Source: HRBIN12 sp964447335
Lineage (GTDB): Bacteria; Actinomycetota; UBA4738; HRBIN12
Length of the DNA: 64,000 nucleotides
Assembly (NCBI GenBank): GCA_964447335.1
Contig: CAYUSA010000005.1
Location: 1-64,000, forward strand
Reading direction: 5' to 3'
A model generated the notes under the pieces. It was not told where the DNA came from. It made no database searches and was given only the letters and a program-made list of their open reading frames with translations. Below, piece after piece: positions 49,578 through 56,757 of the stretch (positions are counted from its first letter, which is position 1; the number at the start of each line of letters is the position of its first letter). Made by a program: the position numbers and the translations under genes.

Positions 49578-50332
49578 TCGGCCAAGCCGAAGTACTCCCT
49601 CGCTTTCACCCGCGTCAGGCTGGCGACTCCCCGGCCCCGCATCAGGGAGTACGCGAAGTCCATGGGGTGCTCATAGCCCAGGCCACAAGCCAAGGCGCGC
49701 GCACACGTGCCCAGCGTGTTCGGCCTTCCGGTCGCTCCCTCGATCCGCTCCTTGGCCAGGAACCAGTACTTCACATCCTCGGTGAGGGCGAGAACCTCAA
49801 GAACGACCAGGAATACCGATGCCGGCATGTCGAGCGTCGATGTCGGGGTCTCTATCCGGGTCGTTGGCAGCTGCATCAACCGCACGGTCGCTTCCTCAGG
49901 TGGCGCGTACCGCCAGCGGCTCGATGCATCCCGCTGATGGTCCAAGAACCACGCGTTCCTGTAGACCAAGCCTCCGAACTCGCGAGCTGCGTCCTCGGAT
50001 CGCCTCATACGGCTCGCTTGGCCAAGGTCCCAGAGGGCCCTGCAGATGTCGTTGAAGCCAGCATCGAACGGCCGAACATCGTCTTCGAGCCATATAAGCG
50101 GGAGCATGTCGTAAGGGATTGGTCTCGCGCGGTTGGGATCGGCATCCTTGCCAGGCTTTCGGATTCCGATGGAATACCCCGAAGGGAGCAGGGCTGCAGG
50201 GGACTCGTAGGCTCGGAAGTCTCCACGCCCACCAACATCTGCGAGCCAAGTTGACGCCTCCTTGGATGCCTCGGCCCTTTCGGCCCTCTTGGTCGCCGTG
50301 TTCAGTTGTGCCGGAATCACCATGTAGCTCAT
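49574..50332 (-). CDS. Unrecognised 252-residue protein opposite the methyltransferase
   Basis: Not recognised. The protein starts MSYMVIPAQLNTATKRAERA; it has YMIPYDMLPLIWLEDD-like hydrophobic/acidic stretches (PYDMLPLIWLEDDVRPFD), several Trp residues and a helical C-terminus with MDFAYSLMRGRGVASL. Its 3' end overlaps the methyltransferase stop by 4 bases on the opposite strand. Base composition matches the island. Convergent placement next to a modification enzyme makes a cognate restriction or specificity factor possible, but no nuclease motif is clear to me. Confidence 0.6.
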   Translation of the reverse strand: MSYMVIPAQLNTATKRAERAEASKEASTWLADVGGRGDFRAYESPAALLPSGYSIGIRKPGKDADPNRARPIPYDMLPLIWLEDDVRPFDAGFNDICRALWDLGQASRMRRSEDAAREFGGLVYRNAWFLDHQRDASSRWRYAPPEEATVRLMQLPTTRIETPTSTLDMPASVFLVVLEVLALTEDVKYWFLAKERIEGATGRPNTLGTCARALACGLGYEHPMDFAYSLMRGRGVASLTRVKAREYFGLAD

Positions 50333-50441
50333 CTCGCATGCCGGGTTGTCTGTGACGATTCCATCGCAACTTCCGGGTGAAGTCCATACGGCGCCAGGGA
50401 GTAGGTCGCGACTTCGACCCGGGGAGTCGCAACCCCGGTGC

Positions 50442-50447
50442 TAGGCT
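50442..50447 (+). promoter_or_regulatory. -10-like hexamer TAGGCT, 10 bases before ATG 50458
   Basis: TANNNT hexamer before the first gene of the glycosyltransferase group, after the island. Confidence 0.35.
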
Positions 50448-50457
50448 CATCGGGCCG

Positions 50458-50823
50458 ATGAGCAGCGAGAACGAGACTCGGGACGCCCTCGCGCGGGAGA
50501 TGTACTGGGCCGAGGAGGCCACGCCGCGCTCGCGCATGGACACGGCCGGCGTGCGCGATGCGCTTCACGACTTCGCGGCCCTCATGCGCGATGACGAGAA
50601 GCAGGTCATCCCGCGGGGGGAGCCGAACCTGTCCTCGCGCTCGAGGTGGCGGCGAGGGCTGAAGTTCCGCCTGTTCCGCCTGTTCCGGCCGATCTCGTGG
50701 CGGTACGACCGGCTCCTGGGCGACCTCGGCGAGCTGAACGCGGCGCTCGCGGACCGCGTGGCCCAGCTCGAGGCCGAGGTCGCGCGCCTGCGCGCGAGGC
50801 TCGGGGAGGACGAGCCGAGTTGA
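50458..50823 (+). CDS. Small coiled-coil protein preceding glycosyltransferases
   Basis: Protein of 121 residues. The N-terminal part is charged (MSSENETRDALAREMYWAEE); a basic-aromatic segment FRLFRLFRPISWRYDRLL may lie on the membrane; the C-terminus is a coiled coil (LADRVAQLEAEVARLRARLG). ATG 50458 chosen because the upstream frame is intergenic-like. It is coupled to the next glycosyltransferase gene by a TTGA overlap and may act as a scaffold for it. Function unknown. Confidence 0.6.
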   Translation: MSSENETRDALAREMYWAEEATPRSRMDTAGVRDALHDFAALMRDDEKQVIPRGEPNLSSRSRWRRGLKFRLFRLFRPISWRYDRLLGDLGELNAALADRVAQLEAEVARLRARLGEDEPS

Positions 50824-51869
50824 GGATCGCGGTCGTCCACCCGCAGACGCCGTTCAGCCGCGGCGGGGCCGAGACGCACACCGAGGCGCTCGTCGCCGCG
50901 CTGAAGGCCGCCGGCCACGAGGCCGAGGAGGTCGTCGTCGCCGGCAAGTGGTACCCGGCGACCGAGCTCGTGCACCAGATGGCCGTGTGGCGCTCGCTCG
51001 ACCTGGCCGAATCCAACGGCCTGCCCATCGACATGGTCATCGCGCTGAAGTTCCCCGCGTACCTCGTGCCGCACGAGCGCAAGGTCGTGTGGCTCATCCA
51101 CCAGCACCGCAGCGCGTACGAGCTGTGGGACCACCCCGAGTTCGCCGACCTGTCCAAGCAGGACGAGGGCCCGGCGGTCCGCGACATGATCTGGCGCTCG
51201 GACCGGATCGCGCTCGGCGAGGCCAAGCGCATCTTCACGAACTCGCGCAACGTGCAGGAGCGCCTGTGGTCCTCGCTCCGCCTGTCGAGCGAGCCGCTGT
51301 ACCACCCCTCGCCGGTCGTCGAGGCGCTGAAGGACCGCGAGCCCGGCCCGTACGGCGACGCGATCTTCTACCCGAGCCGCCTCGAGGCGCTGAAGCGCCA
51401 GCCGCTCGTCGTCGAGGCGATGCAGCACGTGAGGACGCAGGTGCGGCTGATCCTCGCGGGCGGCGGGCCCGACGAGCCGGCCATCCGGGAGCAGATCATG
51501 AAGCTCGGCCTCGGCAGCCGGGTCGAGGTCGCGGGGCGCGTGCCCGACGAGCGCCTGTACGAGCTGTTCCTGGGCGCGCTCGGCGTCTACTACGGGCCGT
51601 ACGACGAGGACTACGGGTACGTCACGCTCGAGGGCTTCGCGGCACACCGGCCGGTGATCACGCTGACCGACGCCGGCGGCCCGCTCGAGTTCGTCGTCGA
51701 GGGCGAGACCGGCCTCATCACCCCGCCCGAGCCCAAGGCGATCGCCGAGGCGTTCGACCGCCTGTTCGTGGATCGCGCGCTCGCCAAGCGCCTCGGCACC
51801 GCGGGGCACGCCGTCATGCGCGAGCGCGTCCCCGGCTGGCCCGAGGTCGTCGCGCGCCTCACGGAGTGA
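50820..51869 (+). CDS. GT4-family glycosyltransferase
   Basis: GT-B glycosyltransferase of 349 residues. It opens with RIAVVHPQTPFSRGGAETHT, a typical GT4 N-terminus, and has FYPSRLEALKRQPLVVEAM, GGGPDEPAIREQI, VPDERLYELFLGAL and a E-x7-E-like signature YGYVTLEGFAAHRPVITL. Start is probably TTG 50820, overlapping the previous stop as TTGA; the longer frame upstream is a shadow of the preceding gene. It probably adds a sugar to the exported polysaccharide. Confidence 0.85.
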   Translation: MRIAVVHPQTPFSRGGAETHTEALVAALKAAGHEAEEVVVAGKWYPATELVHQMAVWRSLDLAESNGLPIDMVIALKFPAYLVPHERKVVWLIHQHRSAYELWDHPEFADLSKQDEGPAVRDMIWRSDRIALGEAKRIFTNSRNVQERLWSSLRLSSEPLYHPSPVVEALKDREPGPYGDAIFYPSRLEALKRQPLVVEAMQHVRTQVRLILAGGGPDEPAIREQIMKLGLGSRVEVAGRVPDERLYELFLGALGVYYGPYDEDYGYVTLEGFAAHRPVITLTDAGGPLEFVVEGETGLITPPEPKAIAEAFDRLFVDRALAKRLGTAGHAVMRERVPGWPEVVARLTE

Positions 51870-51876
51870 GCGGCTG

Positions 51877-53223
51877 ATGGGCAACCCCGTCGTCGGCGCC
51901 GCTCGTCGCGTGTTCCGCTGGGACTACAAGATGGACCCGCGGATCGCGTACCTGTCGCCGATGCCACCCGCGAAGAGCGGCATCGCGACGTACTCGAAGG
52001 CCGTGCTCGAGAGCCTGGACCGCATCGGCTACACGCACACCGGCCACAAGCTCCAACCGATCTGGCCGCTCGAGCCGAAGCACGAGGGCACGATCCCGTG
52101 GCACACGATGGGCATCTATCACCTGGGGAACAACGTCGAGTTCCACCGCGACATCTACCGCCACGCGATACAGACCCCGGGCCTCGTCGTGATCCACGAC
52201 CTCGCGCTCGACGACTTCGTACGCGGGATGATCGCGGCCGGCGACCCGCTCGGGCACCAGGCCGTGCGCGAGGGCCTCGCGAACGCGTCGGCGCTCGCGT
52301 CGTTCGAGGACGCCGTCCGCAACGAGCCGCTCCGTGTGCCGTTCGTCGCGCACGTCGCGCGTCGAGCCCGGGGGATCGTGGCTCACTCACCCTTCGTCGA
52401 GCGCTACCTGCGCGCGTTCGGCTGTCGCACGCCGGTGTACGTTGCGCCGCACCCGGTCATCGAGTCCTCGGAGGCGGTCCGCGCCGCCGAGCGCCAGCGC
52501 CCGGTCCTCCGCGCCTCGCTCGAGCCGATGGGCATGGGCGCGCTCGTCGTCGTCGCCGGCGACCAGAACGAGGCGAAGCTCATCGACCGCGTGCTCGCCG
52601 CCATCGGGCGACTGCCCGAGGACGTGCACCTCGCGCTCGTCGGCCGGCGGATCGAGGGCTACGACCTGGACGCGGTGGTGCGGGGGAGCGGGCTCGGCGG
52701 GCGGGTGAGCGTGCACACCGATGTCACCGACGAGGACTTCCTCGCCTGGCTCTGCGCCGCCGACGTCGCCGTCGACCTCCGCTTCCCGCACCGCGGCGAG
52801 GTGAGCGGCTCGCTCGCCCGAGCGATGCAGTGCGGCCGAGCCACGATCGTGAGCGGCACCGGCACGTACCTCGACGTGCCGAGCGACCGCGTCGTGCACG
52901 TCTCGCCCGGCCCGGTCGAGCCCGAGGAGCTCGCCGCCGCGATCGGCCGGCTGCTCGAGGACGGCGACCGGCGTCGAGCGATCGGCGAGGCCGCCCGAGC
53001 GCACATGGCCGAGCTCGCGAGCTCGGAGGCGACCGCCCACGTGTACGCGGAGGCGATCGACGGCACCCTCGCGCTCCTGCAGGACCCCACACGCCGAGCC
53101 CTCGCCCGCTGGGGTGGCGCGCTCGTCGACCTCGGCGTCACCGAGGCCGACCTCGACCGCGGCTACGGCACCGCCTACGCCCGAGCCCTCGACGAGTTCG
53201 TCGTCCCCCCGCCGTCTGATTGA
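51877..53223 (+). CDS. GT-B glycosyltransferase
   Basis: Protein of 448 residues. AYLSPMPPAKSGIATYSKAVLE is a common opening of GT4-like enzymes acting on cell-envelope polysaccharides; HDLALDDFVRGMI, IVAHSPFVERYLRAFG and the second-domain LVGRRIEGYDLDAVV and LAWLCAADVAVDLRFP follow. The usual E-x7-E motif is replaced by RGEVSGSLARAMQCGRATIVS. It lies 7 bases after the previous glycosyltransferase gene and shares its operon. Confidence 0.85.
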   Translation: MGNPVVGAARRVFRWDYKMDPRIAYLSPMPPAKSGIATYSKAVLESLDRIGYTHTGHKLQPIWPLEPKHEGTIPWHTMGIYHLGNNVEFHRDIYRHAIQTPGLVVIHDLALDDFVRGMIAAGDPLGHQAVREGLANASALASFEDAVRNEPLRVPFVAHVARRARGIVAHSPFVERYLRAFGCRTPVYVAPHPVIESSEAVRAAERQRPVLRASLEPMGMGALVVVAGDQNEAKLIDRVLAAIGRLPEDVHLALVGRRIEGYDLDAVVRGSGLGGRVSVHTDVTDEDFLAWLCAADVAVDLRFPHRGEVSGSLARAMQCGRATIVSGTGTYLDVPSDRVVHVSPGPVEPEELAAAIGRLLEDGDRRRAIGEAARAHMAELASSEATAHVYAEAIDGTLALLQDPTRRALARWGGALVDLGVTEADLDRGYGTAYARALDEFVVPPPSD

Positions 53224-53244
53224 CGGTTGCCAGGTCGAGGCAAA

Positions 53245-53264
53245 CTGGTTAGGATTCTGACCAG
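53245..53264 (+). promoter_or_regulatory. Palindromic operator abutting the RelB-like start codon
   Basis: CTGGTTAG-GATT-CTGACCAG: 8-base arms with one mismatch ending at the base before ATG 53265. -10-like TAGGAT (53250-53255) sits inside it. Fits conditional autorepression of the toxin-antitoxin pair. Confidence 0.65.
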
Positions 53265-53519
53265 ATGCCTGAGACGATCCCGTTCACCGACGCGAAGGCC
53301 CACCTGTCCGAGCTGGTCGACAAGGTCGTGGGCGAGCACGAACGCTTCGTCCTCACCCGGAACGGCCGGCCCGCCGCCGTCCTCGTCAGCCCGGACGAGC
53401 TCGAGGCCTTGGAGGAGACGCTCGCGATCCTGGAGGATCGGAAGCTGATGGAGTCCATCCGGCGCTCTCGAGACGAGGCTGCCAAGGGCAAGCGACTCCG
53501 CCTCGAGGACCATCGGTAA
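53265..53519 (+). CDS. RelB/Phd-YefM-type antitoxin
   Basis: Protein of 84 residues. The N-terminus (MPETIPFTDAKAHLSELVDK) and FVLTRNGRPAAVLVSPDELEALEE are hallmarks of the Phd/YefM antitoxin fold that binds DNA; the C-terminal helix rich in Arg, Lys and Glu neutralises the toxin. A near-palindrome directly precedes its ATG. The toxin gene begins at the base after its stop. Confidence 0.88.
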   Translation: MPETIPFTDAKAHLSELVDKVVGEHERFVLTRNGRPAAVLVSPDELEALEETLAILEDRKLMESIRRSRDEAAKGKRLRLEDHR

Positions 53520-53786
53520 GTGCCCTACGAGGTCGAGATCACCCCCGAAGGCCTCCGCCACCTGAACCGGCTGCCGAAGAAGGTGCGAGCCGCGGTCATC
53601 GAGGCGATCTTCGGCACCATCGCCGAGAACCCCCAGCGAGCGGGCAAGGCCCTCCGCGGAGAGCTCGAGGGGCTGCGCTCGGCGCGCAGAGGGGACTTCC
53701 GGATCGTCTACGAGATCGACGAGGACGCTCGCGTCGTCCTGGTTCACCGCGCTCAGCATCGACGGACGGCCTACCGTCCGCGGTGA
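53520..53786 (+). CDS. RelE-family toxin
   Basis: Type II toxin of 88 residues that cuts mRNA on the ribosome. YEVEITPEGLRHLNRLPKKV, GELEGLRSARRGDFRIVYEID and VVLVHRAQHRRTAY match the RelE/ParE family, with the basic and aromatic residues (Arg in RRGDFRIVY, His-Arg near the end) that RelE enzymes use. GTG 53520 immediately follows the antitoxin TAA. Confidence 0.88.
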   Translation: MPYEVEITPEGLRHLNRLPKKVRAAVIEAIFGTIAENPQRAGKALRGELEGLRSARRGDFRIVYEIDEDARVVLVHRAQHRRTAYRPR

Positions 53787-53838
53787 GGCTCCAGACCGCC
53801 GGCAGGGAACCCCTGCCCACCGCCCGCGACCCCGTGAC

Positions 53839-53844
53839 TAGACT
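53839..53844 (+). promoter_or_regulatory. -10-like hexamer TAGACT, 10 bases before ATG 53855
   Basis: The distance to ATG 53855 equals that seen for the other TAGACT boxes and decides the start of the small gene (an earlier ATG at 53846 would be one base from the box). Confidence 0.45.
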
Positions 53845-53854
53845 CATGAACGAG

Positions 53855-54094
53855 ATGGTGCTGATCGTGGACTTCAACATGGTCGAGGAGGACGGCCGGA
53901 TCCCGGCCCTCGTCCCTGCGGCCGAGACCGGGTCTTTCACTCCGGGGACCGAGGTCGTCGCCATCGACGGTGAGGGCACGGAGTGCCGAGCCCTGATCGA
54001 TGAAGTGGCCACAGACGGGTCGTACGTGATGCTGGCCCCGATCGAAGGCACGGCGGACGCCTCCAGCGCCGGATCGGCGCAACGAGCCCGCTGA
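53855..54094 (+). CDS. Small hypothetical protein
   Basis: A 79-residue protein beginning MVLIVDFNMVEEDGRIPALV, with TPGTEVVAIDGEGTECRALI and YVMLAPIEGT: a predicted all-beta SH3-like barrel. No family recognised. Longer in-frame starts (53783, 53846) are disfavoured by the TAGACT box. It sits between the toxin pair and the exporter genes and may belong to neither. Confidence 0.5.
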   Translation: MVLIVDFNMVEEDGRIPALVPAAETGSFTPGTEVVAIDGEGTECRALIDEVATDGSYVMLAPIEGTADASSAGSAQRAR

Positions 54095-54126
54095 TCGGCT
54101 CGGTTCCGAAACCCCCCCAGGACGCC

Positions 54127-54146
54127 CGATATCGATATCGGTATCG
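54127..54146. promoter_or_regulatory. AT-rich GATATCG repeats, perfect palindrome upstream of exporter operon
   Basis: CGATATCGATATCG (54127-54140) is its own reverse complement, followed by GGTATCG as a third, imperfect copy. In a region of about 70% GC this is conspicuous and lies 85-105 bases upstream of ATG 54231; candidate regulator-binding site. Confidence 0.45.
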
Positions 54147-54190
54147 CACCCTCGCCACGCAATCTCCACAGGTCGGCCGGGGCCCGTTGC

Positions 54191-54196
54191 TAGACT
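54191..54196 (+). promoter_or_regulatory. -10-like hexamer TAGACT upstream of Wzm gene
   Basis: Fourth exact TAGACT near a gene start, 34 bases before ATG 54231. Confidence 0.35.
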
Positions 54197-54230
54197 CGGC
54201 CGCGAGCGGTAGCACTGCCGCTGACCTGCG

Positions 54231-55142
54231 ATGACCGCCACCTCCGGAACCGTCGAGCGAACGTCCGAGCCGCCGCGCCTGCGCGTCGGCTCGCGGCTGC
54301 GTGTGCTCCTCGCGAACCGCGAGATCCTGCTGAACCTCATCCGCAAGGAGCTGAAGGTCAAGTACACGGCCTCGGTGCTCGGCGCGGTGTGGTCGCTGCT
54401 CAACCCGCTCGTCTACCTGGCCGTGTTCACGTTCGTGGCGCGGGTGCTCGGCGCGGGGATCCCCGACTTCCCGGTCTACCTGCTCTCGGGCCTGCTGGCG
54501 TGGAACCTGTTCAGCGCCGCGCTCACGAGCGGTGCGCGCTCGGTGCTCGACAACTCGAACCTGGTGAAGAAGGTGGCCTTCCCGCACGAGATCCTGCCGC
54601 TGTCGGCCGTCGGCGTCGCGCTCGTCGACTTCGTGCTGCAGTCGGTCGTCCTGCTCGTCTACATCGTGGTCTCGGGCTACGGCTTCCACCTGACCGAGCT
54701 CGCCCTGTGGCCGCTCGCGTTCGTGACGCTCCTGGTCGTGACCGTGGCGCTCTCGATGTGGTTCGCCGCCGTGAACGTGCGGTACCGCGACGTGGGACAC
54801 CTCCTCAACATCGCGCTCCTCGTGTGGTTCTGGGCCACGCCGATCGTCTACGCGGGCTACCAGGTGAAGCGGCTCGCGGAGGGCGGCACCGGCAAGCTGC
54901 TCGGCCTGCCGAGGTTCATGCTCTACCTGCTGAACCCCCTGGCCTCGATCGTCGAGGGCTTCCATCGCTCGCTGTACGGGGTCGTGCAACCCGAAGGGAG
55001 CGCGTCGCCCGTCCTGTTCGATGTCAGCCTCGGCTGGCTCGCCGCGGTCCTCGGGATCGTGCTCGTCGCCTCGATCGTGCTGCTGCGGCTCGCGTGGGGC
55101 GTGTTCTTCAACCGGTCGGCCGACTTCGCGGAGGAGCTCTAG
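54231..55142 (+). CDS. wzm: ABC-2 type polysaccharide exporter permease (Wzm/TagG type)
   Basis: Inner-membrane permease of 303 residues with about six helices. LIRKELKVKYTASVLGAVWSLLNPLVYL is the typical amphipathic start of Wzm; later FPHEILPLSAVGVALVDF and WFAAVNVRYRDVGHLLNIAL. With the Wzt ATPase, encoded one base later, it moves a lipid-linked polysaccharide across the membrane. The glycosyltransferases on both sides would build that polymer. Confidence 0.9.
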   Translation: MTATSGTVERTSEPPRLRVGSRLRVLLANREILLNLIRKELKVKYTASVLGAVWSLLNPLVYLAVFTFVARVLGAGIPDFPVYLLSGLLAWNLFSAALTSGARSVLDNSNLVKKVAFPHEILPLSAVGVALVDFVLQSVVLLVYIVVSGYGFHLTELALWPLAFVTLLVVTVALSMWFAAVNVRYRDVGHLLNIALLVWFWATPIVYAGYQVKRLAEGGTGKLLGLPRFMLYLLNPLASIVEGFHRSLYGVVQPEGSASPVLFDVSLGWLAAVLGIVLVASIVLLRLAWGVFFNRSADFAEEL

Positions 55143-56326
55143 TGGCCGCGCCCGCGATCGGCATCGCCGACCTCAGCAAGCGCTTCCGTGTGTTCCGCGA
55201 GAAGCCGACCTCGCTGAAGGCGCGGCTGCTCACCTCGCGCTCCCGGGCCGAGGACTTCTGGGCGCTCCGCGACGTCTCCTTCGACGTGGCCGAGGGCTCG
55301 ACGCTCGGCCTCATCGGGCACAACGGCTCGGGCAAGACGACGCTCCTGAAGTGCGTCGCCGGGATCCTGCGGCCCTCGAGCGGCGCGGTCACCCAGCGCG
55401 GGCGCCTGGCCGCCCTGCTCGAGCTCGGCGCGGGCTTCCACCCCGAGCTCACCGGCCGCGAGAACGTCTACCTGAACGCCTCGTTCCTCGGCCTGTCGCG
55501 CAAGGAGACCGACGCCGCGTACGAGGGCATCGTCGACTTCGCCGAGCTCGAGGAGTTCATGGACAACCAGGTGAAGTTCTACTCCTCGGGCATGCTCGTG
55601 CGGCTCGGCTTCGCGGTCGCCGTGCACGTCGATCCCGAGGTCCTGCTCATCGACGAGGTCCTGGCGGTCGGGGACGAGGCCTTCCAGGCCAAGTGCATCG
55701 ACCGCGTCCGCACCTTCCAGCGCGAGGGCCGCACGATCGTGCTCGTCACCCACGCGCTCGACACCGTTCGGGCGATCTGCGATCGCGCGGTGATGCTCCA
55801 CCACGGCGTCGTCCACGCGCTCGGCGCGCCGGACGACGTGGTGCGCGAGATGCGCTACGTGCTCCTCGGGCAGATCGACGAGGGCTTCATCCCCGAGGAG
55901 GGCTCGCGCGAGGCCGAGATCGCGGCGGTCGAGATCGTGCGCGCCGACGGCCGCAGCGAGGGCCACGTCCTGCGCGACGACCCCGTCACGATCGCCGTCG
56001 ACGTGCGCGCGAACCAGCCGGTAGAGGACCTCGACGCCGACATCCAGATCCTGGACGGCGCGACGAACCACCCGGTGCTCGACGCACGGACCTCGACGGC
56101 CGGCGTCCAGATCGCCCGGTTCGAGGGCAAGAAGCGGGTGCGCTTCCGCGTCGAGGGCTTCCCCTACAACCCCGGGAAGTACTGGGTGACCGTCGGGCTC
56201 AGCTCGCGACGGACCGGGCACCTGTATCACGTGCAGACCCAGCGCTACCTGTTCGAGGTGATCGACGTTCCCCGCGTGCAGGAGCGCGTCGAGGTGCCCG
56301 TCCACATCGAGGTCGAGGACCCATGA
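55142..56326 (+). CDS. wzt: Polysaccharide ABC exporter ATPase with C-terminal carbohydrate-binding domain (Wzt type)
   Basis: ATPase of 394 residues. Walker A GLIGHNGSGKTTLLKCV, signature VKFYSSGMLVRLGFAVAV, Walker B PEVLLIDEVLAVGDEAF. Residues about 260-390 form a Wzt-type carbohydrate-binding domain (DDPVTIAVDVRANQPV, YWVTVGLSSRRTGHLYH), which in other bacteria recognises the polymer end before export. GTG 55142 overlaps the permease stop by one base. The longer frame upstream is a shadow. Confidence 0.9.
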   Translation: MAAPAIGIADLSKRFRVFREKPTSLKARLLTSRSRAEDFWALRDVSFDVAEGSTLGLIGHNGSGKTTLLKCVAGILRPSSGAVTQRGRLAALLELGAGFHPELTGRENVYLNASFLGLSRKETDAAYEGIVDFAELEEFMDNQVKFYSSGMLVRLGFAVAVHVDPEVLLIDEVLAVGDEAFQAKCIDRVRTFQREGRTIVLVTHALDTVRAICDRAVMLHHGVVHALGAPDDVVREMRYVLLGQIDEGFIPEEGSREAEIAAVEIVRADGRSEGHVLRDDPVTIAVDVRANQPVEDLDADIQILDGATNHPVLDARTSTAGVQIARFEGKKRVRFRVEGFPYNPGKYWVTVGLSSRRTGHLYHVQTQRYLFEVIDVPRVQERVEVPVHIEVEDP

Positions 56327-56757
56327 GCGCTCCCCGCGTCCAGGACCCGCAACCGCAGACCCGGAAAGGAATCCCCACGATGCTCATCGCGATGATCCTG
56401 CTGTCGGTCGGCCTCGCGGCCGTCGCGCAGCTCCTGCTGAAGACGGGGATGAACCACGTGAACGACGACCTCGCGCCGGCGAAGTTCGGTCTCGACGGCG
56501 CGTCGCTCCGCGTGCTCGTCGCGCAGCCGTTCTTGTGGGGCGGGCTCGCGCTGTTCGGACTGTCGGCGCTCGTGTGGCTCGTGGTGCTCTCGCGCGCGTC
56601 GCTGTCGTTCGCCTACCCGTTCGCGGCGCTCACGTACATCCTCATCCTGCTGTTCGACCACTTCGTGCTCGACGACACGGTCCCGCCGCTGCGGTGGGGC
56701 GGGGTCGGGTTCATCGCCATCGGCATCTTCCTGATCTCGCGGACCCCGCACAGCTGA
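56323..56757 (+). CDS. Small EamA/SMR-like membrane protein
   Basis: Membrane protein of 144 residues with about four helices: LIAMILLSVGLAAVAQLLLK, FLWGGLALFGLSALVWLVVL, ASLSFAYPFAALTYILILLF and GVGFIAIGIFLISR. It resembles half-size drug/metabolite transporters, including those flipping undecaprenyl-phosphate-linked sugars (ArnE/F-like). ATGA overlap with wzt. In this operon a role in moving a lipid-linked sugar is plausible. Confidence 0.78.
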   Translation: MSAPRVQDPQPQTRKGIPTMLIAMILLSVGLAAVAQLLLKTGMNHVNDDLAPAKFGLDGASLRVLVAQPFLWGGLALFGLSALVWLVVLSRASLSFAYPFAALTYILILLFDHFVLDDTVPPLRWGGVGFIAIGIFLISRTPHS

